Assembly (NCBI GenBank): GCA_021613535.1
Contig: CP075492.1
Coordinates: 18,538,001 to 18,602,000, forward strand
DNA length: 64,000 nt
From: Adineta vaga
Lineage: Eukaryota > Rotifera
Direction of reading: 5' to 3'
This document shows positions 57,251 to 64,000 of the stretch, piece by piece. The notes under the pieces were generated by a model that was not told the DNA's origin, ran no database searches, and saw nothing but the letters and a program-made list of their open reading frames with translations. Position numbers and translations under genes: made by a program. The stretch's first letter is position 1, and each line of letters opens with the position of its first letter.

Positions 57251-58534
57251 GCGTCGATCACATGCCCAGGTCAAAACGTGTCCATCGGATCCTGTCGGGG
57301 ACCTATCGGACCCGGCAATTTCCGACAAGATACATAGATTCGGAACCGATCAGATCCGATTCTCATATCCGACTGTTTCTGATCAGATCCGATGTCAAGA
57401 AATTATCGGAATTTACAGTTTCACATGACACCGGATTTCAAGATAAAACCGTTCACTTCCTGCTACCAGAACTTGTCGGATTCTACAGGAACACAGGAGT
57501 TCCTTTGATCGGGTTTTAACGCTGTCCGACAATATAGATCCGCCAGGAATTTGTCACAGGTACATATCGGAAATAATCGGAAAGTTATAAACGTCATTCA
57601 GCATAACGATTAGACTTCAGTGAAAGAAATAATATTTCTCAATTACATTTGCAACTTATAGTGCGATATGCTTTGTCAAGCGAAATCAAACTTAATAACG
57701 ATTATGATTATATGTGTGCCAAATACAAGAGTAATTCTGAAATGTTGGTAATTACAAATAGTCATCATATACCGCGAAAATAATTGTTTGAATGTTAAAC
57801 AATATACCTGAGAAATGACAGGTAGTTTTTGATGTTGATTATACTATTATACATTGACGTAGAGGGAAAAAATGATTTCTGAAAGAGAAATCATTAGAAA
57901 CGATTCCAGATTATGACTTTTCATTTTAAAAAAGAAATAGAAAACGAATGATTAAAAACAGCTAAAATTCGATAGAAACTACGGAAAAGTATCCGAAATC
58001 GTGATAAAATCACTGATATTCAACTTGTAATTAGATCTTCATGTCTACAGATTTCTAATGAATCTTCTAGAATTTCCAATTTTTGAAAATCTAATATTCT
58101 AGTATTTACTTAGGATTTTTCGGTATATCCAATCCTTCTTATCAAATGCTAATACTCTTTACCCGTCTGCATTGTTTTTGATCGACACAAAATAGCCTAA
58201 TCTCTATTAGTCAAGACCGATTGGAATGCGTATAATCAGTTACTCTGCTTTAACATAGTGGCCATACAAAAACGATGAACAAATATTGTTTAATTATAAC
58301 CGATTCTTGAGAGTGGATCTTAGTTGAACATTATTAATAATCATCGAATATTGAGTAATACTAATAGAAACGAGATAGATTCTCTCCGTGGTCTAAAGCT
58401 ATTAGACAGATATCAAATCATAACGATAATCTAATCGATATCTATATTGATCATATTCCAGTAAATATCTGGTTTTATCTTTGCCCGTTATAATATCCAT
58501 TCTATAACTCTTGTATATTATTCATTTACAGATT

Positions 58535-58812
58535 ATATTTATTGCGCGTAATCTAGATTACAGATTTCATTTATTGCTCGTAATCTAGAGTACGCCGCTG
58601 CGTCTGTGAAGTATTCCACAACCCAATTACGTTGTCGACGAATATGGTTTATTCTGGGAAAACTCGTGAGTAAAACATTATAATATAGGTGCAATCAAGG
58701 TGTAATATACTGTAATCTAGCGTAATCTAAGCGTAATCTGGTGTAATCAAGGCTTAATATGGTGTGATCTAGGTGAAATCTTGGAAAATATGCTGTAATA
58801 TAGGTGTAATCC
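58535..58812. repeat. Degenerate GTAATCT tandem array
   Basis: Repeated GCGTAATCTAGATTACAG, CGTAATCTAGAG, TGTAATCTAGCG, CGTAATCTAAGCG, CGTAATCTGGTG and AGGTGTAATCC words, about 10-30 bp apart, running up to the palindrome at 58814. Confidence 0.55.
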
Positions 58813-58813
58813 A

Positions 58814-58872
58814 TTGAGGGTGGGGGGGGGTGTGGGTGTAGTTGAAGAGAAGTCTATTACCCACACCCTCAA
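58814..58872. repeat. Telomere-like palindrome, copy 12
   Basis: TTGAGGGTGGGGGGGGGTGT, GGGTGTAG, spacer TTGAAGAGAAGTCTATTA, then CCCACACCCTCAA. Full termini present; the G run has expanded. Confidence 0.85.
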
Positions 58873-59838
58873 CACACAATTACAATAGGTGTCCACAAGC
58901 AACTCGTCATAAGATATAGCATTATCAAATATTTAAATAACAACTCATTGGAAATTTCTTCGAAACTGATCGAAAAAGGAATAGTTTCTCATTTGATTTT
59001 AAATATCATTGTTTAAGATTAACAATGAATTTCATCTTTGTTTTTATGAGCGCTTAATAAGTTTTAATGCATTATTAAGACTAGTCAACCGCCATCAATT
59101 CCTAGCAACCAACAAGAAATCTATCATTTATATTTATCAGTTTGTTATTGTGATCATAGTCCAATGCTCAATAGAGTATACAGTGGTCTTTATCTACATA
59201 AAGCAATAGGAAGTTCATTTCAGTTATCAGAAATTTTGTAAGATTATCACAACAAAAAAACAATTTGCTTATTTTTTATCATTACTCAAAAGTCGAATAT
59301 ATTTTGAAAGGTTTTTTGTTGTATGAAAGTTGTTAAAGCTATATTTATTTCGATAAGCAGCAACTATTTGCATACTTACTTCTATTTAGTAATTCTTGAC
59401 ATACATGATTGAGATATCAACGTGTTAATCATTAGATTTAACTTTGTTCCAAAAAATGTATCAGAATAAAATTTCAATCACATCAGACCATTTTATCTCT
59501 TTGACAGTATGCTAATCAGTTCAATTATATATATCCACGAGTTTCTGATTAGTTCCGATGTGCACCAGCAGCTGATCCGGTCGGATCTGTTTCATACGAT
59601 ACAAAGAAAATCCGATCAACGGAACTTCTACATCTTTGTAGAATCCGACAAGTTCCTATCACCGGTTATTGATCGGATCCTGAAATCGGATCTTTGCGAA
59701 TCCGACTAGTAGATTGCAAAGGAAAACATCGGATTAGATCGGAATCCGACAAAAAGTAGCCGACCGAATCCGATTGTTCGTATTGCATCGGATTTCATAC
59801 CCTCCCGACAAGATCCGATGTACCCGCTTCGACCTGGG

Positions 59839-60362
59839 TGGTTTACTAAACTCAAAAAGAATAAAACGATGATCTGTTGAAGCTATTCAGATTCAGTAAA
59901 CTGGTACAAAACCCAAAATAGTCTTCTAGAATTGCAGTTTTCTTAGAGTAAGGGTGTAAGATAAAGGTGTGAATGAGATTTACAGCAGACCTGAAGGGTG
60001 AGTGGATGTGAGGGTGTGATTCTGAGAATAAATCCAGATTAGTCAAAAATCTTAATAAATACTTCTGTAGAACTAAATTCAAAGAAGGAATCTGGCACAG
60101 TTTCAGTGTTAGGAATATTCACAACTACATTTCCTATCATTTGTCAACTTGCGATGTTTTATCATGTGGGTATATCTTAATTTGCAGCAGGTATGCCCGC
60201 TAGTTGTTTATTTTTTACAAACATAATCATTTTCATGAGAGGTTTATCTCTCCCCCTCCATCTGCATATTTTGTTAATCTTGTTACAGCTAATTTATTCT
60301 GCGACGAATTGACCAGTCACGATAGAAACCTATTTTTAAACATTGTAAATATTAAGTTTATA
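59839..60362. other. Intergenic stretch
   Basis: 59945-60020 contains loosely telomere-like G-rich runs (TAAGGGTGTAAG, AAGGGTGAGTGGATGTGAGG) without a C-rich partner. No gene seen. Confidence 0.4.
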
Positions 60363-61550
60363 TCAATCATCATGTGAATAAGTTAGATTATCGTGATTCT
60401 CTGTTTGCGATGAAGAATTATTGGTTAGAGGAAGAGAATTATCGAGCGGACTAATTGGTATATGTAGATGATAGTTGAACGGAATATATACTTCCGACTT
60501 TATAGCTTTGATATCTGTACGCTCCCATAGAAATGACATGAAATTTCGTTTAGGAACAATGACATTCTTAAGATTAATAATCCAACGATCACAACCCGAA
60601 TCATCTATAGATCCAGCTTTATGTACATCAACAACCCGAAACATTGTATATGGGAGTAGAAGTACTTCTTTTTCATCAGGAAATTCTGATATCACAGGTT
60701 CTCTTACTAAATCTATAGCAGTTGAACATGGTTTTTCTGTAAAATCAAAGACATAAAGAGCAGGAAATTTGTAATTATTTTCATCTGGATTTCCACCATA
60801 CATTAATGCTACATCTTGTAATTTTGATGTTGAATAAAAGTTTTTGATTTCAACAAATAGTTCTTTACCTTTTGCTCCACGGTACGTAATTAAGTCGTTT
60901 GCTGAAATGAATTCACCACGATACGATTCACCATTATATGCTCGTTGTTGACATTCGACATTATGTAAATTCATATAAATTAAGCTTGCGTAACTACTCG
61001 ATTTATTTTGAATGATCGTCGACATTGTTGGACGAGATAAGGTATAGATACGCAGTAATGATCTGATACATGCTTTCTTCATAAATATTTGCCATAAATG
61101 TTTTAGATTCTTACATAAATCTTCGCGGTTATTCTGTATACTGTGTTCAACAATTTGAGAGAAATGATCGAGACATTGTCGTTCAATAGTAATACGAATT
61201 AATGGTCGGAAAAAAAATGGTGCTGTACCAATAAATCTCAAGTATGTCGCTATATCTGCACGATCAAACGATACCTGCTGATTAGCATTTTCAAAATCTT
61301 CTTGCCTCTGAACACGGTTCCCGTAAGGACTGCCATAATTCTCAATCAATCTTGATATGTTATTGTCTCCACCTCTATCAGCTAGTGCAATCAAGCAGCC
61401 CCTGTTTGTATCAATGGCTGTTTTACATAACTGAGGTAATAAATCCACTACGGTAACGAAATCACCAGTAAAACATGCTGTCCGCAATAGTTCAAGCTTT
61501 TCATCTTCTCCTTCATGAGTACAGAGTGTTTCGTCCAAAGGAATAGTCAT
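60363..61550 (-). CDS. Mono-ADP-ribosyltransferase-like protein (R-S-ExE type)
   Basis: 395-aa single exon from ATG 61550 (MTIPLDETLC); the longer open frame to 61586 starts without an ATG and contains an acceptor-like TTTCTAG, so a 5' exon is possible. Residues about 1-190 are helical (ELLRTACFTGDFVTVVDLLP, ankyrin- or ARM-like). The ART fold follows: YRGEF (catalytic Arg), NFYSTSKLQDVALMYGG (S-T-S motif), PALYVFDF, then SEFPDEKEVLLLPYTMFRV with the E-K-E (ExE) signature typical of arginine-specific transferases. It would transfer ADP-ribose from NAD to protein side chains. No signal peptide or TM, so probably cytosolic. Such genes are numerous in bdelloids. Target unknown. Confidence 0.75.
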   Translation of the reverse strand: MTIPLDETLCTHEGEDEKLELLRTACFTGDFVTVVDLLPQLCKTAIDTNRGCLIALADRGGDNNISRLIENYGSPYGNRVQRQEDFENANQQVSFDRADIATYLRFIGTAPFFFRPLIRITIERQCLDHFSQIVEHSIQNNREDLCKNLKHLWQIFMKKACIRSLLRIYTLSRPTMSTIIQNKSSSYASLIYMNLHNVECQQRAYNGESYRGEFISANDLITYRGAKGKELFVEIKNFYSTSKLQDVALMYGGNPDENNYKFPALYVFDFTEKPCSTAIDLVREPVISEFPDEKEVLLLPYTMFRVVDVHKAGSIDDSGCDRWIINLKNVIVPKRNFMSFLWERTDIKAIKSEVYIPFNYHLHIPISPLDNSLPLTNNSSSQTENHDNLTYSHDD

Positions 61551-61586
61551 TTCTAACCTAGAAAGAGATAAATAGATTATATTCAC

Positions 61587-62314
61587 AACATTTATATAAT
61601 GAATTTCAACTCCTCCTGTCTTTGAAAGACTTCTCTCAAATGAGATGCGAAAACTGCAACTGCTCGAACGACACTTTTTTGTCTCCTATTGTCATAATAT
61701 TACATCACCTTTGAAAGAAAAAACTATATTTCTGACTGAACGTGCTATCCTCATTCACATTCTTACCGTTTACAATCGCAGTTACCCATATTTGACGAAA
61801 ATTGTACAGAATCAACAAAGCAAATAGATCAATAGCTTACAGCCGGTAAAATTACTTTCTTGTAGGGATCAAATGAATATAGAGTGCCTATTACAAAATA
61901 GTAAATCAATGCGTAAAAGAAATAGAAAGAATACGTTTAATCTAAACAGCAAATGAAACGTTCGACGACGTCAAAAGGAAGTAGAGGCTTTTTTTTCTTC
62001 CTTTTGAATAACATAACCTGAACAACAATGAATTTTTCTTGAGACAAACCATAAAGTTGCACAAGTTCAGTAGCTGACGAATATTTATTTCTGGCTACCC
62101 ACTTCTCTTCTCTTTTCTTTCTATTCTCTTTAGTTTATTTCCACATTGTGTTGCTGACAACGTTATACCTTGCGTTTGTCGCAAACTTATATTTAATGAT
62201 ATTCAGTTTTTTACAAAAAAAAAAAGGAAAAGGAGGAAGTGTGAAGCCAGACATTCTTTTCATCATATTTCTACTAAGTTTCTGCCGATATAATTAGCAC
62301 ACGTTTGAGTAACA
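61587..62314. other. Divergent intergenic region
   Basis: Lies between the ART gene (minus) and the membrane-protein gene (plus). AT-rich; a poly-A run at 62214-62227. No assigned motifs. Confidence 0.4.
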
Positions 62315-63134
62315 ATGGTGGAAGTTGAAATCGAAAACACTCCAAAAAATGACGAAGATTTATCATTTTATGACCAAATTATTATCAGTATTGAAGAAAA
62401 TCTAAGAGCTATCGTTCTTCTTATTCTTCTATTTATCAGTATTCCTTGGCCGATTATAAAATTATACATTGCCTTGAAACATATGAATTCTTGTTCATAT
62501 AAACCAATGGTACCTATATGGTTGGCCATTTCTGCATTAAGAGGATTGATTGATTATATTTTCCTTATATCACTGGTAAGTCGTAGCAAAACCATATATA
62601 AAAATCTCAAATTGTTCTATGTTAATAATATAAATCCGTTTTCCTATCGTAACCATACGTACTGTGATATTTTAATTTAAAAAAAAATATGATTGATTAT
62701 CAATAACTTAGCATTATTTAGGCAATCGGTACTATCTTTATGCCAAAGACAAAACATAGCATTTCATTACGAAATGTCCTGGTCACTGTTTTCGTGACAT
62801 TTTCAACTCTATTTGGATTTTCATGGGTCATTTATGTAATAACAGAGATCAAATTTTTGTTTTCTACTAAATTGTGATTATATTTTAGTGCTTTATATTA
62901 TTAGGAAAGGATGGCTTCACTGTTAACATGGAAAAATCAGAGGTTGCGAAATATTGTGGAGTGCAACTACACAAATTAGTGAACAGAAGCATGGCAACAT
63001 TCGCCGGCGGTTTCACAATAATAGGTGTTATCAATATATATAAGCGTACATCGAGAAACAAAGAAAGAAGAACGTTCTTCTCCAAACTTCAATTTCTTCT
63101 CCTTATGTTTCTCGTCCCTGCACTAATGGCTTAA
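62315..63134 (+). CDS. Small multi-spanning membrane protein, unknown function (three exons)
   Basis: Model join(62315..62575, 62722..62835, 62889..63134), 206 aa, all junctions phase 0. An acidic N terminus (MVEVEIENTPKNDEDLS) precedes TM1 (LRAIVLLILLFISIPWPII), TM2 (VPIWLAISALRGLIDYIFLI), TM3 (VLVTVFVTFSTLFGFSWVIY) and a last segment with TMs FAGGFTIIGVINIY and LQFLLLMFLVPALM around a basic loop (KRTSRNKERR). The second intron is 53 bp; reading on without splicing at 62835 ends 36 bases later, so the spliced form is preferred. Family not recognised; four or five helices resemble small tetraspan proteins. Confidence 0.6.
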
Positions 63135-63383
63135 TATGATTCTTTTAATACAAAAATAGAAATAAAAATAATTTATATATCTCACAACGTTTTTCTTTCT
63201 AATATACAAATTTCTTATTGAGATTGCCAATCAATACTCATTGTCTTCTCTAACCATAGTTAGTTATAACATATCAGTAGGTCCATAAATTAATTTCATT
63301 ACAAGTATTTTCGAGAGTTTTTCAATTTCTATAAAGCAATCATAATTATAAAATGTCAACAAATGTGTATGAGCAGTACGAAA

Positions 63384-63458
63384 AGGTGTGGGTAAGGGTG
63401 TGAGTGTGGGTGTGGGTGTCTTTTTCATATTTATATCCACCCACACCCACACCCTCAA
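63384..63458. repeat. Telomere-like palindrome, copy 13
   Basis: AGGTGTGGGTAAGGGTGTGA, GTGTGGGTGTGGGTGTC, spacer TTTTTCATATTTATAT, then CCACCCACACCCACACCCTC. The longest G arm in the window, with three TGTGGG-type units. Confidence 0.85.
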
Positions 63459-63631
63459 GTGTAATTCATCATTTGTTCCCACTATTCGATAAATTGAAAT
63501 GAGAAAGGAAAGAAGTGGATGGTATTAGTGTAGACTCTGAAGATTTTTTCAAATGATGTCAGATGAATAGCTGACTGTTATGCTAATTTTTTTTGTTTTG
63601 AAGCTCTCTTTCTATACGTTGTACACCGTCG

Positions 63632-63928
63632 ATGTGGCCTCAGTTTTGTACAGAACAACAGAAAGAAGCACATTTGTTACGATGTTTTTGTTTGAGTCGC
63701 ACGTTGAAGATGCATTCAGTGTTCTGCCATATTGCACACAACATCATACGAATCATTCGGGTAGAAGGAGAAGCTGAAGTGTCTCCAGTACACATACTGC
63801 GCGAACAGAAAGCAATTCTACAATTCGTTCCAACATTTTTAATAACAGCGAACCGAATAAGGGACGTCGATGAGCGACTGGGAGCTGTGAATAATGATTT
63901 ATCATATAAAATCTCAAAAGAACGCTGA
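63632..63928 (+). CDS. Possible small hypothetical protein
   Basis: An open frame of 98 codons from ATG 63632 in slightly less AT-rich sequence, with mixed charged residues (HIAHNIIRIIRVEGEAEVSP, NRIRDVDERLGAVNN). No signal peptide, domain or splice context. It may be part of a gene continuing beyond the window, or chance. Confidence 0.2.
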   Translation: MWPQFCTEQQKEAHLLRCFCLSRTLKMHSVFCHIAHNIIRIIRVEGEAEVSPVHILREQKAILQFVPTFLITANRIRDVDERLGAVNNDLSYKISKER

Positions 63929-64000
63929 AGTTTTTACAGTTTGTCTCAAGTATTCCTTATTGTCAATGTGACACATCATTTCATGAGACTGCACACCGAA

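Larger units (their letters stand above)
57265..59838. mobile_element. 2.57-kb segment bounded by long inverted arms (candidate DNA element)
   Basis: The left arm starts CCCAGGTCAAAACGTG..CATCGGATCCTGTCGGG (57265 to about 57570). The right arm, on the complement, starts CCCAGGTCGAAGCGGGTACA and continues CATCGGATCTTGTCGGG (59838 back to about 59510). Further paired blocks include AACTTGTCGGATTCTACA, present in both arms. Both arms are packed with ATCGGAT/TCCGA words. No transposase frame inside. Target duplication not evident. It interrupts or truncates the Penelope-like RT on its left. Confidence 0.6.

Overview
The window looks like a piece of a bdelloid rotifer nuclear genome. The reasons are: A+T-rich DNA; intron-bearing eukaryotic genes in which most introns are about 45-60 bp with GT..AG ends; gene families I associate with bdelloids (kelch propellers with signal peptides, R-S-ExE ADP-ribosyltransferases, a lineage-specific two-TM surface family); Penelope-like reverse transcriptase debris; and many interstitial tracts of TGTGGG, which I recall as the bdelloid telomere unit. 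Exon joins below were worked out by hand from splice signals and reading phase; no search was run.

Layout. 1-2.1 kb: 3' part of a UDP-glycosyltransferase. 4.1-4.5 kb: fold-back MITE with a 10-bp target duplication. 5.7-7.5 kb: MFSD4/NaGLT-like transporter. 8.7-10.3 kb: bdelloid-type two-TM surface protein. 10.4-11.2 kb: gene-free stretch with a hammerhead-ribozyme-like motif, weaker relatives and a tRNA-like sequence. 12.8-13.8 kb: rhodopsin-like GPCR. 16.2-16.9 kb: small MULE relic with 9-bp target duplication. 17.5-19.1 kb: secreted seven-bladed kelch protein. 20.3-21.5 kb: VOC/glyoxalase-fold protein. 22.3-24.4 kb (minus): ten-exon SLC43-like transporter. 25.1-27.4 kb: S-adenosylhomocysteinase homologue with substituted active-site histidines. 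27.6-28.5 kb: secreted or anchored cupin. 29.2-32.9 kb: decayed hAT transposon. 33.9-34.4 kb: small secreted protein. 34.7-36.3 kb: gene relics. 37.3-37.8 kb (minus): MRH-like secreted protein. 38.6-39.6 kb: decayed DNA-transposon gene. 40.5-40.8 kb: three-exon CS-alpha-beta (defensin-like) peptide. 42.1-45.2 kb: zinc-knuckle DEAH helicase with a reading-frame break near the end. 46.0-48.2 kb: a cluster of broken genes (5'-truncated ribosomal P0, decayed kelch, truncated two-TM paralogue). 48.8-50.7 kb: 51-bp-period minisatellite. 50.8-52.5 kb: 1.64-kb palindromic mariner-like element. 54.0-55.5 kb (minus): EF-hand protein. 56.2-57.3 kb: dead Penelope-like RT. 57.3-59.8 kb: repeat-rich segment between inverted arms. 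60.4-61.6 kb (minus): ADP-ribosyltransferase. 62.3-63.1 kb: four-helix membrane protein.

The strongest unexplained signal is a dispersed family of short palindromes, about 45-77 bp, with a G-rich arm (TTGAGGGTGTGGGTG...) followed by its complement. Twelve two-armed copies and several half-arms are spread across the window. They sit in an intron, inside the MULE transposase relic, and exactly at or close to the broken ends of several truncated genes. They could be a telomere-like MITE family or scars of break repair involving telomeric sequence. No operon-like organisation, rRNA or CRISPR was seen. Genes are independent, mostly membrane or secreted proteins, and mobile-element debris fills the spaces between them.
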